Origin: a virus
Reading direction: 5' to 3' (one strand)
Virus record (IMG/VR): IMGVR_UViG_3300029267_002727
Location: 1-64,000 of that record
Length of the DNA stretch: 64,000 bases
The translations under genes and the position numbers were made by a program. Positions 27,288 through 35,338 of the stretch are shown here, in pieces. The notes beneath the pieces were generated by a model that had not been told where the DNA came from, made no database searches, and saw only the letters and a program-made list of their open reading frames with translations. Numbering within the stretch: the first letter of the stretch is position 1; the number at the start of each line of letters is the position of its first letter.

Positions 27288-27334
27288 GAAAAAGAAAAAC
27301 GCCACCTCGATTGAGGTGGCGTTGGTACACCAAA
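27288..27334 (-). terminator. Hairpin with U-tract before portal; leader element copy 2
   Basis: Minus strand: CGCCACCTC, loop AATC, GAGGTGGCG, followed by TTTTTCTTTTTC, a good intrinsic terminator shape. It is preceded by the same AGATTTGG-type block as the element at 23285-23322. It lies between the terminase side and the portal ribosome site and may act as an attenuator or processing site. Confidence 0.65.
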
Positions 27335-27352
27335 TCTTGGGGTTTCTGTTGT

Positions 27353-27513
27353 ACAAGTGAGTATGGGGCGTGCCCCCTGGGAGCCAGTTATTCCCCGGCT
27401 GGGGCTCCTCCGCGCATCGCGGCGGCAGCGCATGGGATGCCTGTTACGGAGTGCCGGGCCAGATGCTGCCTGCACAGGGGCACATTGGCAGCCCACGCCC
27501 CATACTCACTTGT
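27353..27513 (-). ncRNA. Structured 161-nt element closed by 20-bp perfect inverted repeat
   Basis: ACAAGTGAGTATGGGGCGTG (27353-27372) has its exact reverse complement at 27494-27513. The enclosed 121 bases hold further hairpins, e.g. CCGCG/CGCGG at 27410-27422 and GGAG-CCAG/CTGG-CTCC around 27380-27408. No ORF is supported here. The structure suggests a multibranched RNA, most likely from the minus strand like its neighbours. Its place between terminase and portal invites comparison with packaging RNA, but there is no sequence evidence for that. A MITE-like mobile element is an alternative; no target duplication is visible. Confidence 0.55.
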
Positions 27514-27538
27514 TAAACTGCAATTTGTCGTCGTAGAG

Positions 27539-27769
27539 CTACATTTCGTAGTCGTCCGGGAGCTCGATCCTGATATACATGTTCCCGTTCTCGTCTTTGA
27601 CCACCGTCCCGCACGTGACGGTCATGTGCGCAGTGCGGAACTCGACCTGCGTTCTGTTACAGAAAAGGATGTGCTTCGACCGCATTCTGCCGAACTGGTC
27701 CTTGTACCAGATCAGCAGGCGGCCATCACTGTCCACCTGTACGCCTGGTTGTCCCTCATGATATCTCAT
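27539..27769 (-). CDS. Small unknown protein
   Basis: A 76-residue protein with ATG 27769 (MRYHEGQPGVQVDSDGRLLI), the longer frame overlapping the KTSC gene being less likely. Beta-rich: YKDQFGRMRSKHILF, VTCGTVVKDENGNMYIRIEL. It carries a perfect copy of the dispersed palindrome (27652-27664). Function not recognised. Confidence 0.55.
   Translation of the reverse strand: MRYHEGQPGVQVDSDGRLLIWYKDQFGRMRSKHILFCNRTQVEFRTAHMTVTCGTVVKDENGNMYIRIELPDDYEM
27652..27664. repeat. Dispersed palindrome TTCTGTTACAGAA
   Basis: Perfect 13-bp copy inside the small gene 27539-27769, read on the minus strand as FCNRT, a different frame from the copy in the tail tube gene. Confidence 0.75.
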
Positions 27770-27782
27770 ATTGTGTGCCTTG

Positions 27783-28010
27783 TCAAGACCCCTCTTTGAT
27801 CTTGCGACCCTCAAAAAGTGGCTTGATGCAAGTATGGAAGAACTTGCCAGCAGACTCTGCGACCATCATGCCCTCAAAGTACTCCCTCGGGGCGTCGTAA
27901 ACGTAGATGTCGCCGCTGTTGAACTCGACCACAAGGACACCGTCCCACCCGGCAGACCGAATCATGGATGACGTTACTTGTGTTCGCTCTATTTCGAGTG
28001 CTGTAGTCAT
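27783..28010 (-). CDS. KTSC domain protein
   Basis: A 75-residue protein consisting of one KTSC domain: VTSSMIRSAGWDGVLVVEFN, then GDIYVYDAPREYFEGMMVAE and a final AGKFFHTCIKPLF, with the usual SS, Y-x-Y and KFFxxxIK elements. AGGAGG precedes ATG 28010. KTSC domains occur alone in many phages and at the end of lysyl-tRNA-synthetase-like proteins; the function is not settled. Confidence 0.85.
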   Translation of the reverse strand: MTTALEIERTQVTSSMIRSAGWDGVLVVEFNSGDIYVYDAPREYFEGMMVAESAGKFFHTCIKPLFEGRKIKEGS

Positions 28011-28156
28011 GACAACCTCCTGTGTCTGTCTTCTGTGGCGGCGTTCTCTCCCTGGAAAACGCGGCTGCGGTACAGTTTATTGAGGGCCCAGTCGCGGAAA
28101 TTCCACTCCAGGGCACCAATCAGGGACACCACAATGTGCTTATGCAAGGCGCGCAT
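28007..28156 (-). CDS. Short ORF between terminase and KTSC gene
   Basis: A 49-codon frame (MRALHKHIVVSLIGALEWNF...) that starts inside the last codons of the terminase gene and stops in an ATGA overlap with the KTSC start. It fills a gap of about 130 bp that would otherwise be unexplained. Basic and helical; no family. Confidence 0.45.
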   Translation of the reverse strand: MRALHKHIVVSLIGALEWNFRDWALNKLYRSRVFQGENAATEDRHRRLS

Positions 28157-29900
28157 GGCGGTCGTCACCGACTTGCGTAACTTCGTCATCCACGAGGACC
28201 GGAACGGGCTGCCCATCTTCTCCCTCCTCCCATTTGTAGGTCGCCATAAGACGCTCCCAAAACGCGTTCTCCTTCTGAAACGCCATACACAGTACGAGTA
28301 GGCAACATATCAAGTCGTCTGCCCTGGTCCTCTTGGACACGTCAAAGATTCTGGCCTGATGCCACAACCCCTTGATGTACGGCCATGCAAATTGCGCATC
28401 CCGCATCAACTGAGTCAGAATCGTCACCGACCAGCGCTTGGGGACGATGGTCCCGCTGAAAAAGATTGGCTCGACTGGCCAGTTGAAGTCGCCACCAAAG
28501 GCGCCCTCCAGATCGTCGAACGCGGTCTGTACGTTTCCAGCATCATAGTAGCCCGATCCCCGATACTTGAGCATCATTGCCTTCATCTTGTCGATCCAGG
28601 GCGTGTAAGATCCATCCCCGTCGATCCAATGAAGGGCTACCAACTTGGTACCGTGCCTGCGCATCAGGAAGTCAGTGACGTCAGCCACCATCACAACAGG
28701 AACATTCATGGTGGACTGAGATGCGATGACACTCAGGCCCGGGTCCCCAAAAACGACGTAGCCGTGTCCGGGCTCGTACTCCATCTCGTACGCGCGCAGC
28801 CCCACGACGTCGTCGTGCCTACCGAACTCCTCTGCATAATTGTCCATTTCCTGTGTTCGGCAACGTTCCAGAAGATGCTCGCTGATCCCCATGCCAGAGA
28901 AAGCGGCCGACATCATACCGCCATGCCAGCGATCTACCTCCAGGCCGCTCATCACACGGGACTGTTTCTCTAGCTGCCACTTGGTCACATAGATGTTAGC
29001 ACTAGAGTCCTCGCCCTCGAGAACCAAAACATCCTTCGCGCCCTTGTCGATAAGGTCCTGATACTTTCCCATCAATGCAGACAGTTCCGGGTTGGGTCCC
29101 GGGTTCGTGATCCAGGTCACCTTGCCCCATCTCAGGGCTCCTGTACTCCGTGTGCCACGAAGACGGGTGTATAGCGCGGGCTCGGCCGCGGAAATCCCCG
29201 CCAGAAGCTGCGCTTCGTCACAGTTGATCCAGTCCTGCTCAGAGCCCAGGATGCCCGTGGCGTCCCTACCCACAGTTTGGCACATAAGCTGTGACGGGTA
29301 TCCATCATAGACCTCAATTGTGATTAAGGGATACGGTCTTTGCACCCACAGCGAGTGCGCCCCCCTCGAGGGCTTAATAAATCGCCTGAACAGAGACTTG
29401 TTTGCGCACCACTTCTCGATCTCTCCCAACATTAGCTCGGCCTGGTAACCAGTGGGGGCCACGTTCAGAGCCCGAAACCCTGGGTACATCGCGCAGTACG
29501 ATAACATCGCGATGGCCAGGCTACACGTCTTGCCACTACCCGCTCCAGCGATGGCAAGACCCAGGTTAATGTCGGGAGAAATAAACCTGTTGAGCCAGGG
29601 CAGCATCAAGAACCCATGCCGTAGCAAGAATACCGGGTACCCGTTGTAATGCTCGGCTTCGTCCCACTCCACCCGCAGTGTAGTGGGGACATCCCCAAGC
29701 ACAACCTCGAAATCTGTGTCCGGCTTGCCGGCCTTCTGCCATGCATCATGCAGAAGGTCGTACTGCTCCACGCGATCTTCCGGCGTAAACCGGGTACCGC
29801 TGTTTGGCAGCCTGAAGAAGCGCTCTGTGAACAGGCTCAAGTTGCCTGTTTTCAGGGCCTCGTCAAAGACGTGCTGCTCCTCGCGTGTTAGTTCTGCCAT
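28140..29900 (-). CDS. terL: Terminase large subunit
   Basis: A 586-residue packaging motor. The ATPase domain has Walker A AGAGSGKT (118-125) and Walker B DWINCDEAQ (about 223-231, with D228/E229), then a motif III-like VTWITNPG (about 261-268). The RNase-H-type nuclease domain starts near VVFGDPGLS (D386) and includes YYDAGN and a late Asp in RADDLICCLL. It cuts concatemeric DNA and pumps it through the portal encoded downstream. The long N-terminal region (1-110) before Walker A is usual for this class. The partner small subunit is not adjacent; see the gene at 56835. Confidence 0.93.
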   Translation of the reverse strand: MAELTREEQHVFDEALKTGNLSLFTERFFRLPNSGTRFTPEDRVEQYDLLHDAWQKAGKPDTDFEVVLGDVPTTLRVEWDEAEHYNGYPVFLLRHGFLMLPWLNRFISPDINLGLAIAGAGSGKTCSLAIAMLSYCAMYPGFRALNVAPTGYQAELMLGEIEKWCANKSLFRRFIKPSRGAHSLWVQRPYPLITIEVYDGYPSQLMCQTVGRDATGILGSEQDWINCDEAQLLAGISAAEPALYTRLRGTRSTGALRWGKVTWITNPGPNPELSALMGKYQDLIDKGAKDVLVLEGEDSSANIYVTKWQLEKQSRVMSGLEVDRWHGGMMSAAFSGMGISEHLLERCRTQEMDNYAEEFGRHDDVVGLRAYEMEYEPGHGYVVFGDPGLSVIASQSTMNVPVVMVADVTDFLMRRHGTKLVALHWIDGDGSYTPWIDKMKAMMLKYRGSGYYDAGNVQTAFDDLEGAFGGDFNWPVEPIFFSGTIVPKRWSVTILTQLMRDAQFAWPYIKGLWHQARIFDVSKRTRADDLICCLLVLCMAFQKENAFWERLMATYKWEEGEDGQPVPVLVDDEVTQVGDDRHARLA

Positions 29901-29906
29901 ATTATG

Positions 29907-30098
29907 TTACAGCCAAGAGACCTCCCAATGCACATCGGCGGCCGCCTCTTCGATCCACTTCATCGCCCCTTCCGCGGTGTCATTGACCGGCCCCTCGTCG
30001 GGAGGGGGTACCTCTGGGATATCCGGGATCTTGATACTCGCTGCAATGATGCCCAGCGCACCAAGGCTGAAACCCTTTAGAAACTCACGTCTTTTCAT
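29907..30098 (-). CDS. Short protein with Tat-type signal
   Basis: A 63-residue protein from ATG 30098, which overlaps the preceding stop as ATGA. The N-terminus MKRREFLKGFSLGALGIIAA has the twin-arginine pattern RR-x-F-L-K followed by a weakly hydrophobic segment. A Pro/Asp-rich linker (IPDIPEVPPPDEGP) and a short helix follow. Tat export or membrane anchoring is inferred. A Tat signal on such a small phage protein is unusual. Confidence 0.6.
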   Translation of the reverse strand: MKRREFLKGFSLGALGIIAASIKIPDIPEVPPPDEGPVNDTAEGAMKWIEEAAADVHWEVSWL

Positions 30099-30838
30099 TT
30101 CTCTACCAGTCCCCCCTCTTCGTACAGAATGTGCGTGGCATGCTGCGTACCCCGGAGCCGCCAGCGCCAATCATCCCCCTCATGCTTCAGGAGTTCCAGG
30201 TTGTGTTTGGCGGCCGGGCAGTCTCTACGGGTCCCCAGCTTGTGGTCCTGATGGAACGCCATGTGGGCTGGGGTGATATCCACCACGGGATACCCGGACT
30301 CGAGTGCGATGCACATCAGATCGGTGTCCCAGGCATACGCAGCGACGGCATACGGCGGGATTCCGGCATCCCAGATCGGTCCCCGCCAGCAGAAGTAGTC
30401 CATGCCAGAGGTGGGATGCAGGCGCAGGGAAGGCCGGGACTTTAGCAGGGTCACCATCTCCGCCTCCTCGAGGTCGGTTACGTCTATGTTCACATCGACG
30501 TCCCAACGTTGCCCCGTGATCATGAAGACTGGGAATTGGTCGGCGACGTATTCTACCGCGTCAATGAACGCAGTGGTGAGGATGATGTCGGCATTGACGT
30601 AGCAACAAAACGGCTGTGTAGACATCTCCTCGGCCAGGCGGAACATCTCGTCTACTCGAGGGCGGCCGTATACCGTATCGACTACGGTGCATGGCCAGTT
30701 GTCAGACTTGAGCTCCTCGCGGTCGATCTCCGACCCGAAGATGATCAGATCGGCAGTGGGGTCGATACGCCCCCAACTTTCGATGGCGTTGTGTTGCGGC
30801 ACCCCCACTTCCTTGCAGGTCGTGAAAAACGTAATCAT
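30095..30838 (-). CDS. Glycosyltransferase-like protein, GT-A type
   Basis: A 247-residue protein (MITFFTTCKEVGVPQHNAIE) with the outline of a nucleotide-sugar transferase: DLIIFGSEID near the start, then CCYVNADIILTTAFIDAVEY, where N-A-D replaces the DxD metal site. Later come MDYFCWRGPIWDAGIPPYAV and a possible catalytic WDTDLMCIALESGYPVVDIT. It opens the glycan cluster on the terminase side. The sugar and acceptor are unknown. Confidence 0.7.
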   Translation of the reverse strand: MITFFTTCKEVGVPQHNAIESWGRIDPTADLIIFGSEIDREELKSDNWPCTVVDTVYGRPRVDEMFRLAEEMSTQPFCCYVNADIILTTAFIDAVEYVADQFPVFMITGQRWDVDVNIDVTDLEEAEMVTLLKSRPSLRLHPTSGMDYFCWRGPIWDAGIPPYAVAAYAWDTDLMCIALESGYPVVDITPAHMAFHQDHKLGTRRDCPAAKHNLELLKHEGDDWRWRLRGTQHATHILYEEGGLVEK

Positions 30839-30896
30839 GGCAATATACCTCCTGTTTTGTTAGGGTTATTGTCACCACTCCGCATGTTCATGTGTC

Positions 30897-31496
30897 TTAC
30901 TCCCTTGGCCTGAATGTATGCAGAAGCCACTTGTGATAAGGGCACCCCAGATACTCACACACGCGCTCGATTTGTTTCTCTGTGTCGGTTAAGAAGTCCT
31001 CGTACCTGACATGTAGTATATCCCAGTCGGCCTCCAGATACTTGGCAGCCATATCGTAGTATCTGGTGTGCGCTCCTCGATATTCGTTCGGCGTCATTGC
31101 GGAAGGGTGATTCCTGTATATCGTATCCGCCGATCGGAAGATCACTATTGCCTTCCTGGGTTCAAACCACGGGTAGATCCAGGGTAGCTTGACACATTTG
31201 AAGACCTCGACGCCGTGACTCCTGGCCATATCGGCAAGGGGCTGGCCGATGGCACTGTTAGGCCGCACCGGGGCGACCGGGATCTTCTGCACGTCGAAAT
31301 TGCCACCAGAAGCCATCCAGAAAGCCCTGCGCAACGGCAAATACTCCCAAAATCCGTACCGGTTGTTGTGGTCTGCGGGCTTGAGGCCGTCAGCCGGCCC
31401 GGGCGACAGGCCCGTAGCCCTGACTACCAACTCTGTAAGGAATGATGTGCCAGAATTGGCTATGCCCGCAGTAAAGATTTGGGGGAATAGTTTCAT
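30897..31496 (-). CDS. Sulfotransferase family protein
   Basis: A 199-residue protein from ATG 31496 (MKLFPQIFTAGIANSGTSFL), overlapping the FkbM gene stop as ATGA. GIANSGTSFLTELV matches the 5'-phosphosulfate loop of PAPS-dependent sulfotransferases (usually pxRsGTT/S). RKAIVIFRSADTIYRNHPSA matches the 3'-phosphate-binding R...S motif. WDILHVRYEDFLTD and RVCEYLGCPY are typical of the family C-terminal part. It probably transfers sulfate to a sugar made by the neighbouring enzymes. Sulfotransferases are rare in phages. Confidence 0.8.
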   Translation of the reverse strand: MKLFPQIFTAGIANSGTSFLTELVVRATGLSPGPADGLKPADHNNRYGFWEYLPLRRAFWMASGGNFDVQKIPVAPVRPNSAIGQPLADMARSHGVEVFKCVKLPWIYPWFEPRKAIVIFRSADTIYRNHPSAMTPNEYRGAHTRYYDMAAKYLEADWDILHVRYEDFLTDTEKQIERVCEYLGCPYHKWLLHTFRPRE

Positions 31497-32239
31497 TGAA
31501 CCTCCGGCGCGTGCGAGGGGCGCCTCCATGCGTACAGGTCCCTGGTATTTCCCAGATCAAGCCAGGAGTAACCGGTCTCGGCCAGATAGTCCGTGATGGT
31601 TTCTATCCCCGCATGCTTGTGCTCGATCAGGAGTGCGGGCTGCACAGTTTTGAGAAATTGCCGGCCTCCTTGCAGGACCCTCAGTTCCCACCCCTCCACA
31701 TCTATTTTCACAAACGACACCGAGGTGCAGCCGAGCCTGTCTAACGTTGTCACACGCACAGAGATAGGATCCCATCCATTGCGCTTTTTGCAAGACGAGA
31801 GCCCGGATTGATACCTCTGTGGATGCTGGTACAACTCAATGTCCCCCAGCTTGTCAGACATCCCCATATTGAAGGCCGCCGAACGATCCTGGAGACGGTT
31901 GAGCGCGAGGTTTCTCTCTAGCACGGCAAACGGGCCCGGCTGCGGCTCAAACGACCAGCAGGATAGCCCTGGCACAAACACGGGCAGCAAGCTGAACGAT
32001 CCCGTGCTTGCCCCGATGTCAAGCATAAGCTGAAATTCAGGATTCCGCATGAGACAATTGTAGGCAAATTCGAGCAAGGCCGCGTCGTAGGCCATTGCCT
32101 GGCCGCCGCGGGCCGGATAGAGCCAGGCTCCGCCCCACTCGGGCGTCTCCGAGTCTAGCTTGACCTGGTGGCCCGGGAAGAGGAGGCCTCTAAGTGTGGG
32201 CGCCTCCTCCGCAGGGCAGACCGCACTCCTAGAGTCCAT
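31493..32239 (-). CDS. FkbM family methyltransferase
   Basis: A 248-residue SAM-dependent methyltransferase. Motif I is MLDIGASTGSFSLLP; CWSFEPQPGPFAVLERNLAL is the acidic post-II region; VSFVKIDVEGWELRVLQGG is the diagnostic FkbM motif (KxDxEGxE). GGAGA precedes ATG 32239. FkbM enzymes O-methylate sugars or polyketides; here a glycan target is likely from the neighbours. Confidence 0.88.
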   Translation of the reverse strand: MDSRSAVCPAEEAPTLRGLLFPGHQVKLDSETPEWGGAWLYPARGGQAMAYDAALLEFAYNCLMRNPEFQLMLDIGASTGSFSLLPVFVPGLSCWSFEPQPGPFAVLERNLALNRLQDRSAAFNMGMSDKLGDIELYQHPQRYQSGLSSCKKRNGWDPISVRVTTLDRLGCTSVSFVKIDVEGWELRVLQGGRQFLKTVQPALLIEHKHAGIETITDYLAETGYSWLDLGNTRDLYAWRRPSHAPEVQ

Positions 32240-33050
32240 AAATCTCCTTTCGTTTCTCTAGCCAGTCATCATCGGGAAGAAGGCCCCGCCCAGGCTTCCA
32301 ATCGACCACGCTTCCCCCCGCAGTGTGAAAGCGGAAGCTGCCGCGGCTTGCATACGGCTGCCCCTCATTGATCCGCTCCGCTACCTTGGCCAATAAGCCA
32401 GGGTGCCCCCGGCACCCATGCAGAATAATCGCACGCCCCCGGAGTAAGCCCCCGAAATTCGCCTGGGTCAGGTAGTTTTCCCCTATTGTAGTGAAGCGTG
32501 CGCCACTGTAGTACAGCGCCCGCCTCAACGAGGGCTGACAGGCATGTGCGCCATGCCCAATCGTCTCATCAGGCCTTTCAGCAATCCATCGCTCCTGCCT
32601 GTCTCCCCAGTCACCAAACAACGCGCGTGTCTCGGGGGTCCACCTCCACAGTATCACGCCCGAATTGAGGGTGGGGAATGCCAGGGGGACATCCTCAAGG
32701 AAGGCGCCTCTCCGGGCGATGCCCTGATGTATAGCCAGGTCAAATTGCTCCATTAACCGAAACATGTCATCCAGGCTGTCGTCTACGTAGGTGTCGGCGT
32801 CCAGGTGGAGATTGATGTCGTACGGCGATCTGGCCAGGCACCTCACCCGATCCAGATGAAGCTCGTTGTGGGGGTACTGATCATTGATCGACTCGTAGCG
32901 CATGACCTGGTTAAATGGAGTTGAGCCAACATCATCGTTGCAGAATAGCGTGGCCGGCATATCTGGATGGAAACGCCGCAGGCTATTCAAGGAATTTATG
33001 GCATGTTTCAGATAATGCCACCCGACTACGAAGTAGATGATGCCTATCAT
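32229..33050 (-). CDS. Glycosyltransferase, GT-A fold (GT8-like)
   Basis: A 273-residue protein starting at ATG 33050 (MIGIIYFVVGWHYLKHAINS), which overlaps the preceding stop as ATGA; the longer frame is an artefact. Residues DINLHLDADTYVDDSLDDM hold a DxD metal/UDP-sugar site. FPTLNSGVILWRWTPETR and RAIILHGCRGHPG are typical of GT8-like enzymes (LNSGV and a terminal H-x-x-G). Part of the glycan cluster. Confidence 0.8.
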   Translation of the reverse strand: MIGIIYFVVGWHYLKHAINSLNSLRRFHPDMPATLFCNDDVGSTPFNQVMRYESINDQYPHNELHLDRVRCLARSPYDINLHLDADTYVDDSLDDMFRLMEQFDLAIHQGIARRGAFLEDVPLAFPTLNSGVILWRWTPETRALFGDWGDRQERWIAERPDETIGHGAHACQPSLRRALYYSGARFTTIGENYLTQANFGGLLRGRAIILHGCRGHPGLLAKVAERINEGQPYASRGSFRFHTAGGSVVDWKPGRGLLPDDDWLEKRKEIYGL

Positions 33051-33820
33051 TTGTTTTGCCTGTAAGGAATCGGCCATAGCCGCCCCGGCGTACCAGGGCT
33101 CTCCACATCTTCGTTTGAGAGACGCACGACATTCGTGAATAGCCCCCCTGGCCTGATGCGGTCCAGGACCGCGGTGTTGGGAATGATACAATGTCCACCA
33201 ATAAAGCCTGGCTGGTGAATGACATGCGGCAGGTTGGGCATTTCATTCACTCTCTGGGCTGTCATAAAGTCGGCTCCGACTTCATCACAGTAGCGCTGCA
33301 TTTCCTGTGCCCAGGCGACCAGAATGCCAGTGTACGTAGTTTGGAATAGCTTACCTAGCTCTAGGGAGATGGCATCTTTCATCACGGTTACCGTGAACCC
33401 TGCCTCTATCAGGGAGGTAGCAGCGTCGTGCGCAGCAGACTCCAGGGGGGCACCAACGAGCTTGGTGAAATCATGCAAATCCTTCACAAGCTGCCCGTGC
33501 CGACCGCGGACTGGGCTGTACGCCATTAGGCACGTCGTGCGGCGCTGAATCTCCCTCGTTGTACCCGGAAGAACCGTACTATGAATGATGCACGTCCCGG
33601 GACTGTACTCCTCGATGTACCCGAGAACAGCCTCGTTAAAACCCTCCAGGTCGCCCGGGAAGCAAATGTGCAAATACTCACATGTCCCCTCGTGCCTGTC
33701 CTCGACATCTACACCCATAACATCATTGCGATGCAAGACCAGGCACTCCAGAATCGCACTGCCGACCTCTCCCAGGCCCACTACGATGTGCCTTACGGCG
33801 CCTGCTACAATGTGTGTCAT
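33047..33820 (-). CDS. Truncated nucleotide-sugar dehydrogenase-like protein
   Basis: A 257-residue protein with an NAD-binding start (HIVVGLGEVGSAILECLV), the IIHSTVLPGTTREI loop, and GFIGGHCIIPN, which corresponds to the catalytic-Cys region of UDP-glucose/GDP-mannose dehydrogenases. The normal C-terminal UDP-binding domain is missing, whereas the second dehydrogenase at 36113 is full length. It may be a diverged enzyme with another substrate or a partner of the full-length one. It overlaps both neighbours by 4 bp. Confidence 0.7.
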   Translation of the reverse strand: MTHIVAGAVRHIVVGLGEVGSAILECLVLHRNDVMGVDVEDRHEGTCEYLHICFPGDLEGFNEAVLGYIEEYSPGTCIIHSTVLPGTTREIQRRTTCLMAYSPVRGRHGQLVKDLHDFTKLVGAPLESAAHDAATSLIEAGFTVTVMKDAISLELGKLFQTTYTGILVAWAQEMQRYCDEVGADFMTAQRVNEMPNLPHVIHQPGFIGGHCIIPNTAVLDRIRPGGLFTNVVRLSNEDVESPGTPGRLWPIPYRQNK

Positions 33821-34848
33821 GCCATCTTCTCCTTTACTTTGTCATAGATCCAGGCATACGTGCGCTCCATGCCCTCCTCCAGCGATACCTGCGGCTCATA
33901 CTTGAGCTCGCGGCGCATCAAAGATAAGTCTGCGTTTCTTCCCCTGACGCCCTGCGGCTTGCTGATGTCGTGCTCCAGGGTCGCCTTGTCCTCAATGCCC
34001 GCGCACCTGGCGGCGATCATGGCAAGCTCGTCCACCGACACCGATCGGTCGGTCCCGATATTCATAGGGGCCCCGAAGTCAGACTGCATGAGGGCCCAGA
34101 CCATCTCCACGCAGTCGTCGATGTAGCAGAACGACCGCCGCTGCTGGCCGTCGCCCCAGATCGGGATGTGGTACTCGCCCGTAATAGCCGCCTTGGCCAT
34201 CTTGTAGCACATAGCCGCCGGTGCTTTGACCCGGTTGTCGTTATCTGCGTCCCAGGCCCCCTCGGGCCCGAAGACATTGTGGAAGCGCGGGATACGAACC
34301 TCCACATGGCTGGCCTTGACGTCGCCGCGCATGTACATGTAGAGACTCTCGGTGAGTAGCTTCTCTCTTCCGTAAGCGTCTTCCGGGTGCCCGTCCCAGG
34401 CGTCGCCCTCTTGTAGAGGACGCGAGTCAGCGAACATCTGCCGCCGCACTGGGTAGACACACGCCGACGACGTGAACAGGAGGCGGCCGGGCTTCTCGTA
34501 GTCACGCCAGTTTACGCGCGCAGCCTCAGCCGAGAACAGGCTGATCAACATGTTGTTACGGAAGATGGTATAGTCGTGACTGGAGATAAACCCCATGCCG
34601 CCCATATCCGCTGCGAGGCAGTAGGCCTCATGAACACCATCGAACGCCTGGACGACGTTGGGGAACTCCCGGAGGTCGCAGTTCCAGTTGAAGAAATTGG
34701 GGCTGCACTCGTAGCCCTCTGGCTCTTTCCAGTCCACGCCGATCACGTAGCGCCCCTTCTCCTGAAGAAAGCGCACCAGGTGGTGGCCAATGAACCCGGC
34801 TGCGCCTGTCACAAGGGATACGACAGAGTTTTCGTCAAATGTCTTCAT
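33817..34848 (-). CDS. NAD-dependent epimerase, GDP-mannose 3,5-epimerase-like
   Basis: A 343-residue extended SDR enzyme with strong ribosome site TGGAGGAC. TGAAGFIGHHLVRFLQ is the nucleotide loop; LAADMGGMGFISSHDY, FTSSACVYP, EDAYGREKLLTES (YxxxK), FGPEGAWDADNDNRVKAPAA and IWGDGQQRRSFCYIDDC all match the pattern of GDP-mannose 3,5-epimerases. It would convert GDP-D-mannose to GDP-L-galactose or a related sugar, feeding the glycosyltransferases. Assignment to the exact substrate is by motif memory and could be a sister SDR. Confidence 0.82.
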   Translation of the reverse strand: MKTFDENSVVSLVTGAAGFIGHHLVRFLQEKGRYVIGVDWKEPEGYECSPNFFNWNCDLREFPNVVQAFDGVHEAYCLAADMGGMGFISSHDYTIFRNNMLISLFSAEAARVNWRDYEKPGRLLFTSSACVYPVRRQMFADSRPLQEGDAWDGHPEDAYGREKLLTESLYMYMRGDVKASHVEVRIPRFHNVFGPEGAWDADNDNRVKAPAAMCYKMAKAAITGEYHIPIWGDGQQRRSFCYIDDCVEMVWALMQSDFGAPMNIGTDRSVSVDELAMIAARCAGIEDKATLEHDISKPQGVRGRNADLSLMRRELKYEPQVSLEEGMERTYAWIYDKVKEKMA

Positions 34849-35338
34849 TTGTCCTCCATTTATAAAGTAGCTCTGTTTCCAGGAGCAGGATCGCTATACA
34901 TGAATGCGGGTCTAACACCTGCCCGCGGCGCACCATCCAACCGGCGTCACCAATAGGGATACCGCCTACAGAGCTTATAGCCTCTGACGGTACGAACTTT
35001 GCTGGCAGGCTGACGCGGCAAGTATAGACGCGCACCTTGTCTCTGCGCCAGGATGTGTCGATGTACCAATCCCCAAACTCCTCCCAGTCCTCGCCCCGCA
35101 GGCCAACCTCCTCATGTAGCTCACGGGCCGCCGCATCAACGTACGGCTCACCGGCATTGATATGGCCAGCAGGAAGCTGCCACACCGCATGATGGGGGCC
35201 CTCTTTATACTGGTGGATCATGATGATCTTGTTATCTGTCGTCATGGCGGCGATCATGACGACATCCCCGCGACTGGCGTGGTAATAGTCTGCGTTAGTG
35301 TCATACCACACACGCACCCAGGGTGTTTTCAGGATCAT
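34835..35338 (-). CDS. Nudix hydrolase
   Basis: A 167-residue protein with a Nudix box at about residues 58-80: G-H-I-N-A-G-E followed by AARELHEEVGL (GxxxxxE...REVxEExGU pattern). The N-terminus contains WVRVWYDTNADYYHASRGDV and resembles ADP-ribose/nucleotide-sugar pyrophosphatases (LPAGHINAGE). It may hydrolyse a nucleotide sugar, in keeping with the cluster, or clean up other nucleotides. It starts in a TAATG overlap and ends 14 bp inside the epimerase gene. Confidence 0.9.
   Translation of the reverse strand: MILKTPWVRVWYDTNADYYHASRGDVVMIAAMTTDNKIIMIHQYKEGPHHAVWQLPAGHINAGEPYVDAAARELHEEVGLRGEDWEEFGDWYIDTSWRRDKVRVYTCRVSLPAKFVPSEAISSVGGIPIGDAGWMVRRGQVLDPHSCIAILLLETELLYKWRTNEDI

Noticed and set aside
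27353-27513. Small transposable element (MITE) with 20-bp terminal inverted repeats
   Set aside because: No target-site duplication is visible, the interior folds into several stems, and no second copy with the same ends occurs in the window. Not excluded.
27763-27785. Leftward promoter TTGACA, 17 bp, TATCAT before the 27539 gene
   Set aside because: The -10 box would lie inside the coding sequence downstream of the chosen ATG, and the upstream TGAATTG box is missing.
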